Below, in pieces: positions 6,122 to 14,937 of a stretch of DNA of 21,073 bases. How positions within the stretch are numbered: position 1 is the first letter of the stretch; each line of letters begins with the position of its first letter. Below the pieces are notes generated by a model, which saw nothing but the letters and a program-made list of their open reading frames with translations, was not told where the DNA came from and did no database searches. The stretch comes from Stenotrophomonas maltophilia (GTDB lineage Bacteria; Pseudomonadota; Gammaproteobacteria; Xanthomonadales; Xanthomonadaceae), in contig DJBL01000038.1 in assembly GCA_002435595.1 (NCBI GenBank), forward strand, positions 1 to 21,073, written 5' to 3'. A program made the translations under genes and the position numbers.

Positions 6122-7110
6122 AGCAGGAACAGTTCGTCGCCCGCTACCAGCAGGAGTGGCAGGCCCTGGAACGCTGGCTGGCGCTGCGCGGTGAGAGTGC
6201 GCGCCGCGCCCGCCGCCAGGTGGCCGACAACGCCCTCAACGACGAGGACATTCCGCAGCACTACCGGCGCCTGTGCCAGCAACTGGCGCTGGCGCGCAAG
6301 CGTGGCTACAGCCCGCAGCTGGTGGCGCGCCTGCAGCTGCTGATGCAGCAGGGCCACGGCCTGCTCTATCGCACCCCGCCGCCGCAATGGCGGCGCGCGG
6401 TGGAGTTCCTGTTCGCCGATTTCCCGCAGCTGGTGCGCAGCCAGGCGCGCACCATGTGGCTGGCCGCCGGCTTGTTCGTGGCGCCGCTGGTGACCAGCTT
6501 CCTGCTGGCCCAGCTGGATCCGACGTTCATCCACCTGCTGATGGACAACAGCGACATCGCGGCGATGGAACGCATGTACGACCCCGGCTCGCCGGACCTG
6601 GGCCGCGACAGCGGCACCGACTGGATGATGTTCGGCCACTACATCATGAACAACATCAGCATCGGCCTGCGCACCTTCGCCAGCGGCCTGCTGGCCGGGG
6701 TCGGCACGGTGCTGGTGCTGCTGTTCAACGGGCTCACCATCGGCGCGGTGGCCGGCCACCTGCAGCACATCGGCCATGGCGGCCCGTTCTGGCGTTTCGT
6801 GGCCGGGCATGGCGCCTTCGAGCTGACCGCGATCGTGATCGCCGGCGGCGCCGGCCTGCAGCTGGGCATGAAGCTGGTGGCGCCCGGTCGCCGCCGTCGC
6901 ATCGACGCGCTGGTGGAGGGCGGGACGATCGGTGCGCGGCTGTGCCTGGGCGTGGCCGCGATGCTGCTGGTGGCCGCGTTCATCGAAGCCTTCTGGTCTT
7001 CGATCGCCGCCGTCCCGGCATGGGGCAAGTTCAGCGTGGCCGGCGTGCTGTGGAGCGTGGTGCTGCTGTGGCTGTGGCGCGGCGGACGCGGGAATGCCGA
7101 TGCGGATTGA
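6118..7110 (+). CDS. SpoIIM/DUF95 family integral membrane protein
   Basis: A 330-residue protein with a soluble N-terminal helical part (1-110, rich in Arg and Gln). About five membrane segments follow, near 113-132, 185-206, 228-250, 272-292 and 305-322. The segment HGAFELTAIVIAGGAGLQLG at 231-250 is the family signature of stage II sporulation protein M (DUF95) homologues. In Bacillus, SpoIIM is part of a cell-wall-remodelling complex; homologues in non-sporulating bacteria such as this one are uncharacterised and usually sit beside RDD, MoxR and DUF58 genes, as here. It overlaps the preceding gene by 4 bases and the next gene by 17. Confidence 0.88.
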   Translation: MKQEQFVARYQQEWQALERWLALRGESARRARRQVADNALNDEDIPQHYRRLCQQLALARKRGYSPQLVARLQLLMQQGHGLLYRTPPPQWRRAVEFLFADFPQLVRSQARTMWLAAGLFVAPLVTSFLLAQLDPTFIHLLMDNSDIAAMERMYDPGSPDLGRDSGTDWMMFGHYIMNNISIGLRTFASGLLAGVGTVLVLLFNGLTIGAVAGHLQHIGHGGPFWRFVAGHGAFELTAIVIAGGAGLQLGMKLVAPGRRRRIDALVEGGTIGARLCLGVAAMLLVAAFIEAFWSSIAAVPAWGKFSVAGVLWSVVLLWLWRGGRGNADAD

Positions 7111-8761
7111 CCAGCTCGACGTGGTGCTGCGCGCACGCAGCGGCTGGGAGGCGATGGAACTGGGCACCGCACTGGTGCGCCGGCACGCGCGGGCGATCTG
7201 GTTGCCGTGGCTGCTGCTGGGGCTGCCGGTGTTTGCCGTGGTCAACGCGCTGGCGTGGTGGGCCGACGCGTTCGGGCTGGCCTGGCTGATGATGTGGTGG
7301 CTCAAGCCGCTGTTCGACCGGGTGGCGCTGTATGTGATCTCGCGCGGGGTGTTCGGCGATACGCCCAGCGCGTGGCAGGCACTGCGCGCGCAGCGGCACT
7401 GGGGCTGGAGCGGCTTCTGGGGCTACCTGGGCTGGCGGCGCTTTAGCCCGATGCGGTCGCTGATGCTGCCGGTCAACCTGCTCGAAGGCAGCCAGCCGGA
7501 AATGCGCGGCGTGCGCCGACGCGCGATTGCCGGGGGGGCGTTCGGCCACGCGATCGTGCTCACCTGCACCTGCATGATGTTCGAGGTGGTGCTGGTGAGC
7601 GGCGCCATCGCCGCCATCTTCATGTTCATCCCGTTCGAGCTGCTGTCCGACTCCTGGCGCGCGGCCTGGGAGATGGTGCGCAGCGATACCCCGGCATGGG
7701 CCAGGCTCGGCTTCAACCTGGTGAGCTGGCTGGCGGCCGGGCTGGTCGGGCCGTTCTACGTGGGCGCCGGCTTTGGCCTGTACCTCAACCGACGCACCGA
7801 GATGGAAGCCTGGGACGTAGAGATCGCCTTCCGGCGCCTGCGCGACCGCCTGCAGCAGGCCGCGCCGCTGCTGGTGCTGGCGCTGGTGCTGGGCTGGCCC
7901 GGTGGCGCGCTGCACGCGCAACAGGTGCCGGACCCGGACAGCGTGATCGCGCAGGACGCGGACACCCCGCCCCATCCCGACGCGCCCGACGCGCCCGACG
8001 AGGCGGAAGAGGACGACGGCGAGGACAGCGCGGCGGTACTGCTTACCTACGACAACGATCCGGCCAATCGTCCGGAGAGCGTGTTCGGCACCGCCAGCGT
8101 GGACACCGCCGGCTTCCGCCAGGCCGTGCAGCGCGCCTACGAGGATCCGCTGCAGAGCCCCACCCGCACGGTGGTCAGCTGGGAGCGGACCAGCAAGGAT
8201 GCGGCCGACAAGGACGCGAAGAAGAAAAAGGACAGGGACCCGAACACCGACGATCGCGATGCCCGCCCCAAGGGACCGCTGCTGCCGGCGCAGATCGCCG
8301 AGTGGCTGCTGTGGGGCCTGGTCGGCGTGCTGCTGCTGGCCCTGGTAGCCACCGCGCCGCGCTGGCTGCCGTGGTTGCGCGGCACCGGCAAGCGCAAGCG
8401 CGCGCCGCAGACGGTGGTGGTCGAAGACCCCATCACCGTGCCCGACGAAGTGCCACCGGATGCGGCCGCGCGTGCGCGCGCGCTGTGGCAGCAGGGCCGC
8501 CCGCGCCAGGCGCTGGCGCTGTTGTACCGGGCCAGCGTCGAATCGATGAGTGAGCGCGTGCAGACCACCCTGCCGCCGGGCGCGACCGAGGCGCAGTGCC
8601 TGCGCGCATCACGGCGCATGCCCGAAGAAGCCGACCGCACCCTGTTCGCGCGGATCGTGCGGGTCTGGCAATACGCGGCCTATGCCGGGCGCCTGCCCGA
8701 CGATGCCGAGTTCGACACCCTGGCCAGCACGTTGCAGCAGCAGTTCCGGTGGCGCGCATGA
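7094..8761 (+). CDS. Multi-domain membrane protein with C-terminal DUF4129
   Basis: A 555-residue protein in three parts. Residues 1-250 are a polytopic membrane region with segments near 35-52, 60-80, 150-180 and 205-230. A further hydrophobic stretch at 255-275 ends in ALHAQQ and looks like a signal-peptide cleavage region. An acidic and Pro-rich linker (about 278-315) is followed by a soluble part, a charged Lys/Asp stretch (368-392), a membrane helix at 402-420, and a C-terminal cytosolic domain (about 455-550; ARALWQQGRPRQALALLYRASV) resembling DUF4129. DUF4129 proteins accompany MoxR/DUF58 operons and transglutaminase-like proteins; molecular function is unknown. ATG codons at 7094 and 7100 are both in frame and possible. 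The stop overlaps the next ATG. Confidence 0.83.
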   Translation: MPMRIDQLDVVLRARSGWEAMELGTALVRRHARAIWLPWLLLGLPVFAVVNALAWWADAFGLAWLMMWWLKPLFDRVALYVISRGVFGDTPSAWQALRAQRHWGWSGFWGYLGWRRFSPMRSLMLPVNLLEGSQPEMRGVRRRAIAGGAFGHAIVLTCTCMMFEVVLVSGAIAAIFMFIPFELLSDSWRAAWEMVRSDTPAWARLGFNLVSWLAAGLVGPFYVGAGFGLYLNRRTEMEAWDVEIAFRRLRDRLQQAAPLLVLALVLGWPGGALHAQQVPDPDSVIAQDADTPPHPDAPDAPDEAEEDDGEDSAAVLLTYDNDPANRPESVFGTASVDTAGFRQAVQRAYEDPLQSPTRTVVSWERTSKDAADKDAKKKKDRDPNTDDRDARPKGPLLPAQIAEWLLWGLVGVLLLALVATAPRWLPWLRGTGKRKRAPQTVVVEDPITVPDEVPPDAAARARALWQQGRPRQALALLYRASVESMSERVQTTLPPGATEAQCLRASRRMPEEADRTLFARIVRVWQYAAYAGRLPDDAEFDTLASTLQQQFRWRA

Positions 8762-9947
8762 GTACGCGCCTGCGCTGGCTGTTGGTGGTACTGGGCGTGC
8801 TCGCGCTGGGCGTGCCGCTGACCATTGCGTACCTGCGCACCCACGAACGGGTCACCCACACCGAGCACCTGCCGCCGCAGGGCGAGGCCAGCTACAACCC
8901 GCTGTACGTGCTGGGCCAGGCGCTGCGTGCCGACGGCATCACGGTGCACGCGCGGCCGCGCCTGGACCTGGCCACCATGCCGCTGCAGCCGTCCGACACG
9001 CTGGTACTGCTGCAGGACAGTGCGATGTTGCCGGCACCCACCGCCGAGGCGCTGCTGGCCTGGGTCGCACGGGGTGGGCACCTGGTGCTGCGCACGCCGC
9101 CGGCCGAACCGGCCGAGCTCGACAGCAACGGACCGCTGCTGGAGGCCCTTGGTGTGGACAGCATCGAATACGGCACCGGCTGCCAGCCGTTCCACGTGCG
9201 CGATGACCCGCAGCATGTGGAGTTCTGCCGGGGCCGCCGCTTCGCGGTGGCGCCGCCGCCGGGCATGGCCGTCGAACGCAGCTGGGGCGAGGACGGCGAT
9301 ACCTACGGGCTGGTGTTCGCGCGCCTGCGCCATGGCCGCGGCAGCGTGGACATCCTGGCCGACCTGGACTTCATGCAGGGCCAGGGTCGCCCTGCGGTCC
9401 TGGACCTGCCCACGGCCAAGCCGGGCGACTACGTCGACGGCCTGCACGACAAGGCGCACCGCGACCTCACCCGCTACCTGCTGGCGCCGCGCTACGGCCA
9501 GGGCAGCATATGGCTGGTGTACGGGTCGCGCCCGCCGTCGCTGTGGCAGCAGTTGTTCTTCAAGGGCTGGCCGGTGTGGGTACCGTTGCTGCTGGCCCTG
9601 CTGGCGCAGCTGTGGACGCGCTCGCAGCGCATGGGCAGCCTGCTGCCCTCGCCAGCGGTGGAGCGACGCTCGCTGCTGGAGCACGTGCGCGCCAGTGGCG
9701 AGCACCTGCTGCGCTATGGCAAGGCGCCCTTGTTGTACGACGCGGTCCGGCATGCCTTCCTCGGCCGCCTGCGCCGTCGCGCGCCCACTGCGGCCGCGCT
9801 CAGCGGCCAGGCGCAGGTGGACGCCATCGCTACCCTGCTGCAGTGGCCACACACGCGCGTCCACACCGCCCTGACCGCCCCGGCCTCGCACGACCTTCCC
9901 GGTCTGCGCGAGCGCATCCGCCTGCTGATCCAGATGAGAAACCTGCT

Positions 9948-9951
<4 letters not shown>
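8758..9951 (+). CDS. DUF4350 domain membrane protein
   Basis: A 397-residue protein. An N-terminal membrane anchor (about 7-25, LLVVLGVLALGVPLTIAYL) precedes a periplasmic domain containing SYNPLYVLGQALRADGI and DTLVLLQDS, the usual look of DUF4350, which resembles a glutamine-amidotransferase-like fold. A second membrane segment (about 273-287, WVPLLLALLAQLW) and a cytosolic C-terminal helical part follow. The family has no assigned reaction but is a regular partner of MoxR ATPases and DUF4129/DUF58 proteins, as here. It overlaps the genes on both sides by ATGA junctions (8758 and 9948), so translation is likely coupled. Confidence 0.85.
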
Positions 9952-10963
<1,012 letters not shown>

Positions 10964-10967
<4 letters not shown>

Positions 10968-11008
10968 AGCCGTGGCGTACCGCCGATCATGACGGGCCGC
11001 GCGCATGA
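10964..11008 (+). CDS. 14-codon mini-ORF bridging moxR and the DUF58 gene
   Basis: The frame MKPWRTADHDGPRA begins with an ATG that overlaps the moxR stop (ATGA at 10964) and ends with a TGA that overlaps the DUF58 start (ATGA at 11005). It therefore fills the only gap in an otherwise fully overlapping operon, and would let terminating ribosomes re-initiate twice in succession. No homologue is known to me. It may act only as a translational bridge rather than encode a functional peptide. Confidence 0.4.
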
Positions 11009-12306
11009 GGCCGGCCCCGCTGATGCTTGCGCTGATCTCGGCCTGGGGAATGGTCGGGGTGCTGGTGGTGGTCCTCCAGGCATGGCCGTTCTGGGCGTGG
11101 TACGCCGCCGGTGCGCTGCTCGCGCTGGTGGCGCTGGTGGACCTGCTGCGACTGTGGCGGCAACCCTCGCCCAGCATCCAGCGCGAGCTGCCCGAAGCCC
11201 TGGCCCTGAACGTGGAGCGGGCGGTGACGCTGCGCCTGGAATCCAGCCTGCGCCAGCGCGTGGATGTGTTCGACCTGGTGCCGGGCGAGTGGGCGCTGCA
11301 GGGCCTGCCACGCCAGCTGGTGCTCAAGCCGATGGTGGCCAGCAGCGTGCAGTACCGGGTAACCCCGACCGCGCGCGGGCGCTTTGCGTTCGACGGCGTG
11401 CACCTGCGCGTGCACGCACCGTGGCGGCTGTGGCGGCAGCGTCGCACCCTGCCACCGGCGTTGACCGTACGCGTGTACCCCAACTTCGCCCCGCTCACCC
11501 GCTTTGCCTTGTTCAGCGCCGAACAGGCCTCGCGGCTGGTGGGCGCGCACCTCAAGCGCCGCCGCGGCGAAGGCACCGATTTCCACCAGATGCGCGAGTA
11601 CCGCATCGGTGACAGCCTGCGCCAGATCGACTGGAAGGCCACTTCGCGCGCGCGCAAGCTGATTTCGCGCGAGTACCAGGACGAGAAGAACCAGCAGCTG
11701 ATGCTGATGATCGATACCGGCCGGCGCATGATGGCCAGCGAAGGCGGGCTGTCGCATTTCGACCACGTGCTCAACGCATCGCTGGTGGTGTCCTACCTGG
11801 CTCTGCGCCAGGGCGATGGGGTGGGCCTGTTCGCCAGTGGCGGCGACACCCGCTGGGTGGCACCGCAGCGCGGCATGGGCGCGATCGACGGGCTGCTGCG
11901 CGCCAGCTACGACCTGCAGGCACGACCGGTCGCCACCGATTACCTGGCCGCGGCCACCGAGCTCTGTCTGCGCCAGCGCCGGCGTTCGCTGGTGATGCTG
12001 GTCACCAACGTGCGCGACGAAGACATCGAAGACCTGCTCGCGGCGGTGCGGCTGCTGCAGCGCCAGCACCTGGTGTGCGTGGCCAGCCTGCGCGAGCGCG
12101 AGCTGGATGACGCCCTGGCCAGGGACGTGGAGACCCTGCAGGACGCCGCCCAGGCCGGCGCGATCGCGCGTTACCTGCAGCAGCGCGGCGATGCCCATGA
12201 AGCCCTGCGCAGCCACCGGGTGATGGTGCTGGACGTCACCGCCGATGCGTTGCCCGGCGCGCTGGTGGAGCGGTACCTGGCAGTCAAGCGCGACGGGTTG
12301 TTGTAA
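11005..12306 (+). CDS. DUF58 (von Willebrand A-like) membrane-anchored protein
   Basis: A 433-residue protein and the last gene of the operon. Two hydrophobic stretches (about 5-25 and 28-50) anchor it. A beta-rich region (60-165) is followed by the DUF58 signature GTDFHQMREYRIGDSLRQ-IDWKATSRARKLISREY (about 190-224) and then a von Willebrand A-like fold (232-433). The expected metal-site DxSxS is replaced by DTGRR at 237-241, so the metal-ion site is degenerate. DUF58 proteins pair with MoxR ATPases. The ATG at 11005 is the only usable start in frame: the in-frame GTG at 10972 runs into TGA. A 29-base tail-to-tail gap separates it from the minus-strand zinc-ribbon gene, with no clear terminator. 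Confidence 0.9.
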   Translation: MRPAPLMLALISAWGMVGVLVVVLQAWPFWAWYAAGALLALVALVDLLRLWRQPSPSIQRELPEALALNVERAVTLRLESSLRQRVDVFDLVPGEWALQGLPRQLVLKPMVASSVQYRVTPTARGRFAFDGVHLRVHAPWRLWRQRRTLPPALTVRVYPNFAPLTRFALFSAEQASRLVGAHLKRRRGEGTDFHQMREYRIGDSLRQIDWKATSRARKLISREYQDEKNQQLMLMIDTGRRMMASEGGLSHFDHVLNASLVVSYLALRQGDGVGLFASGGDTRWVAPQRGMGAIDGLLRASYDLQARPVATDYLAAATELCLRQRRRSLVMLVTNVRDEDIEDLLAAVRLLQRQHLVCVASLRERELDDALARDVETLQDAAQAGAIARYLQQRGDAHEALRSHRVMVLDVTADALPGALVERYLAVKRDGLL

Positions 12307-12335
12307 CCCGCGCGTGCGTCGCCCCGGTGCGGGAC

Positions 12336-12989
12336 CTACCGGGCCCTGGCCATCAAGCGGGTGGTGGCCTTGCGCAGCAGCGCGCGGTTGCGCGCCAGCT
12401 TCATCCACTGCGGCAGGCGCGAGAACATGGAGCCGTTGGACACGCCGGCGCGTTCGCGCAGCGGCGCGTCGGCATAGTCGTGCAGGGCCTGCAGGTGCGC
12501 TGCGTTGTAGGCCCACAGCACGCCAGCGGCGGTCTTCTCGACGAGCAGCAACGGCAGGCCGAAGTGCGGGTCCAGCGCGTCGGCGCCGCGAGCCTGCATC
12601 ATACGCACCGTGACATCGCTGCTGCGTCCACACTGGGCGCAGGTGGCGGCCAGGGTACGCAGCGCCGGGGAGGCCACCTGGCGCGTCGCATCGGCGCTTA
12701 CCCACTGATGCCCGCAATAGCCGCAGGGCCGGCGACCGCTGTAGCGCACCGGCCCGACCCAGTCACCCCGGCCGCAGCGGGCGCAACCGCAGCCACCGTC
12801 CAGCGCCACGCTGCAGTGCAGGCAGCGGAAGCGGGGCCGGTTGTCGGGCGCCACTACCCAACCGGGCGCGGCGCAGCGGTGGCAGCGCACGGCAATGCGG
12901 TCGGCATAGCGCCACAGCCGGTGGCCATCGTCCAGGTGGCGCCCGGCCAGCGCACCGGGTCGCAGGCTGCGGTTGCGTCGGATCGCCAT
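12336..12989 (-). CDS. Tandem zinc-ribbon protein in a ygiBC-type operon
   Basis: A 217-residue protein with two CxxC-N16-CxxC zinc ribbons of identical spacing: Cys36/39 with Cys56/59, and Cys69/72 with Cys89/92. A further CxxC (Cys117/120) has no obvious partner. The C-terminal part (about 140-217; DPHFGLPLLLVEK, WAYNAAHLQALHDYADAPLRER, SRLPQWMKLARNR) resembles a domain I recall in proteobacterial 'zinc ribbon-containing' hypothetical proteins. Function is unknown; nucleic-acid or protein binding is possible. It is the third gene of its operon: its ATG overlaps the stop of the ATP-grasp gene (TGATG at 12987-12991), so translation is probably coupled. Confidence 0.8.
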   Translation of the reverse strand: MAIRRNRSLRPGALAGRHLDDGHRLWRYADRIAVRCHRCAAPGWVVAPDNRPRFRCLHCSVALDGGCGCARCGRGDWVGPVRYSGRRPCGYCGHQWVSADATRQVASPALRTLAATCAQCGRSSDVTVRMMQARGADALDPHFGLPLLLVEKTAAGVLWAYNAAHLQALHDYADAPLRERAGVSNGSMFSRLPQWMKLARNRALLRKATTRLMARAR

Positions 12990-14167
12990 CAGACGAAGAT
13001 GCGCGTCGGCGCCTGATCGATGATCGCGTGCGGCACGAAACGCGCGCTGTCGCGGGTGATGCGGCTGCTGTCTTCGCGGATGCCCAGGCCGCAGGCCTGG
13101 TCGCCCACGATCCAGCTGCCCACCAGCGGGTAACCGCCGTCGAACGCGGTGAGCGGGTGCGCGGCCTGGCGGATCGCCGGGCCGGTGTACGGGCCTTCGC
13201 TCTCCTGCCAGCTGCCGTCGGCCAGGTGCATGGCCACGTTGGCGCCTTCGCGCGAGAACAGCGGTTTACGTACCCAGCCACGTGGCAGCGCGCTGCCATC
13301 GTCGAACTCGGCCGGCAGCAGGTTGGGATGGCCGCGGTGGCGCTGCCACAACAACGGCAGCACGCCCTTGTTGCTCAGGATCGCCTTCCACGCCGGTTCC
13401 AGCAGCTGCACGCCCGAACCCGGCAGGGCCTGGCCGAACGACTCGGTCATCAGGTCTTCCAGCGGGTACAGCTTGAACAGGCTGCCGATCACCGTGTCAT
13501 CCAACGCAGTGAACCGGCCATCCTCGGACAGGCCGATGTCTTCGATCGCAATCGCCTCGCCGCGCAGGCCGGCCTGGGCCGCGCAGTCGCGCAGGTAGGC
13601 CACCGTGCCCTGGTCTTCCTCCGAGCTGCCCACCGCGCTGAAGTACAGCGGCGGCGGCAACTGCGCGGCCAGCTGTGCGAAGCGGTCCACCAGCGCTTCG
13701 TGGATCGCGTTGAACTGGTCGGCGTGGGGCGGCAGGCGGTTCTGGTTGCGCTGGTCTTCCAGCCACTGCCACTGGAAGAACGAGGCCTCGAACAGCGACG
13801 TAGGCGTGTCGTAGTTGAGTTCGTACAGCTTGGCCGGGCCCGTACCGTCGTAGGCAAAGTCCAGGCGGCCATACAGGTGCGGCTCGCCACGGCGCCAGCT
13901 GTCGGCGATCCAGTCGCGGAACGCCGGCGGAATGGCCAGCTGGTCCATCAGCTGTTCGCTGCCCACCACCTCGTCCACCAATCCCATCGCCATGGCATGC
14001 AGCTCGGCGCTGGGGTCTTCGATGTCCTGTTCGATCTGGCGCAGGGTGAAGGCGTAATACGCGGTTTCATCCCAGTACGGCAGGCCGTCGATGGTGTGGA
14101 AGCGGAAGCCGGACTCCTCGGCCCGGGCGCGCCATTGGCTGCGCTCGGCAATGCGGACACGCTGCAT
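12989..14167 (-). CDS. Glutathionylspermidine synthase-family ATP-grasp ligase (YgiC-like)
   Basis: A 392-residue protein, close to E. coli YgiC throughout by memory comparison. It has the N-terminal RVRIAERSQWRARAEESGF, then RLDFAYDGTGPAKLYELNYD and TPTSLFEA at about 101-128, EPAWKAILSNKGVLPLLW at 257-274, the ATP-grasp segment VRKPLFSREGANV at 299-311, and GIREDSSRITRDSARFVPH near the end. The family equals the C-terminal synthetase domain of glutathionylspermidine synthase, which joins an amine to a carboxylate at the cost of ATP, but YgiC-type proteins lack the amidase half and their substrate is not firmly established. It lies 3 bases after the DUF1190 lipoprotein gene, the same pairing as ygiB-ygiC of E. 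coli. Confidence 0.92.
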   Translation of the reverse strand: MQRVRIAERSQWRARAEESGFRFHTIDGLPYWDETAYYAFTLRQIEQDIEDPSAELHAMAMGLVDEVVGSEQLMDQLAIPPAFRDWIADSWRRGEPHLYGRLDFAYDGTGPAKLYELNYDTPTSLFEASFFQWQWLEDQRNQNRLPPHADQFNAIHEALVDRFAQLAAQLPPPLYFSAVGSSEEDQGTVAYLRDCAAQAGLRGEAIAIEDIGLSEDGRFTALDDTVIGSLFKLYPLEDLMTESFGQALPGSGVQLLEPAWKAILSNKGVLPLLWQRHRGHPNLLPAEFDDGSALPRGWVRKPLFSREGANVAMHLADGSWQESEGPYTGPAIRQAAHPLTAFDGGYPLVGSWIVGDQACGLGIREDSSRITRDSARFVPHAIIDQAPTRIFV

Positions 14168-14170
14168 CGA

Positions 14171-14734
14171 TCAGCCGCCGACGCTGCTGCGGCCGCTGCT
14201 GGTGCTGCCGAAGCCACCGCGGCTGGCGGTGACGGCGCGGTTGGGGGTGGCGTTGACCGGGGCCAGGCCGGCCTTGCCGGCGCCGATGCCGCTGGCGGTA
14301 TTCAAGCCGCCGCTGCCACCCGGGGCCGGGCGTGCCCAGCCGTTGGCCTTGTCCTGGTAGGCCGGGCTGGCCGCCGGGGCCTGGGCCAGGCCGGCACCGC
14401 GGTTGCTGAGCATCTGCGACATGAAGAAGCCCATCATCATCGGCCCGATGAACGAGTGGCCGCTGGAGGTCTTCTGCTCCACGCACTGCTCGGCGCTGTA
14501 GTCGGCCTGGCAGGCTTCACGCGAGGCGTACTTGGGGGCCGCGTCGGCCGACTGCTTCTGCGCCTGCGCAAAGGCGGTGCGGCAGCTGGACGGATCGCCG
14601 GTCGCCTCGGTACAGGCCTGCACCGAGGTGTACAACCCTTCCTGCACCTTGACCGCCTCGTCCTTCTGGCAGGCCGTGAACAGCAGCGGTGCGGCGCTCA
14701 TCAGCAACAGCGCGGTGGTCCTGGAACGTTTCAT
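14171..14734 (-). CDS. DUF1190 lipoprotein (YgiB-like)
   Basis: A 187-residue protein with a short cationic n-region (MKRSR) and a signal peptide ending in LLFTAC, so Cys22 is the probable lipidation site. The body matches the DUF1190/YgiB pattern: a cysteine-containing repeat (SVQACTEATGDPSSCRTAF), APKYASREACQADYSAEQC, a membrane-apposed Gly/Met-rich stretch (GPMMMGFFMSQMLSNRGAG), and the terminal SRGGFGSTSSGRSSVGG, very like the end of E. coli YgiB. Function is unknown; its constant partner is a YgiC-type ligase, here 3 bases downstream. An upstream ATG at 14752 is also in frame with its own GAGGGG. I prefer 14734 because it gives a standard signal peptide and leaves a normal leader after the candidate promoter. 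Confidence 0.88.
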   Translation of the reverse strand: MKRSRTTALLLMSAAPLLFTACQKDEAVKVQEGLYTSVQACTEATGDPSSCRTAFAQAQKQSADAAPKYASREACQADYSAEQCVEQKTSSGHSFIGPMMMGFFMSQMLSNRGAGLAQAPAASPAYQDKANGWARPAPGGSGGLNTASGIGAGKAGLAPVNATPNRAVTASRGGFGSTSSGRSSVGG

Positions 14735-14767
14735 GGCGTCGTGCCCCCTCATGCGGTTATCCCCTCA

Positions 14768-14795
14768 ATCATGCCTGATCGCCGCGAACAACCAA
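14768..14795 (-). promoter_or_regulatory. Candidate promoter of the ygiBC-like operon
   Basis: On the minus strand TTGGTT (14795-14790), 16 bases and CATGAT (14773-14768) match -35 and -10 at 3/6 and 4/6. A start near 14761 would leave about 26 nt before the lipoprotein ATG, with an AGGGGG ribosome-binding site in between. Weak, by position and sequence only. Confidence 0.25.
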
Positions 14796-14853
14796 AACCG
14801 GCAACGCCGGAAACATGAATGGCATTTCAGCAATCGCCCTGGAAAGTGCGGGC

Positions 14854-14876
14854 GCAACGGTTGCAAACGCAACCGG
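14854..14876. promoter_or_regulatory. Overlapping palindromes upstream of ilvD
   Basis: GCAACGGTTGC (14854-14864) is an 11-base palindrome. It overlaps CGGTTG-caaacg-CAACCG (14858-14875). A possible -10 (CAGAAT, 14887-14892) follows, about 50 bases before the ilvD ATG. The arrangement suits an operator for a dimeric regulator of the branched-chain pathway, but no known consensus is matched and the -35 is poor. Confidence 0.25.
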
Positions 14877-14937
14877 AATTTTTCGGCAGAATCGAGCTGA
14901 AACGCGCCCCCACGGCCCGCCAGATCCTGCCAGCCCC

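Noticed and set aside
12307..12335. Possible bidirectional terminator between DUF58 and zinc-ribbon genes
   Set aside because: Only 29 bases, with imperfect GC pairing (CCCGC...GCGGG) and no T-run on either strand.
13028..14818. 596-residue plus-strand open frame across the ygiBC-like operon
   Set aside because: It is antisense to two clearly homologous genes and crosses their junction and the promoter region. Its composition is typical of a shadow frame.
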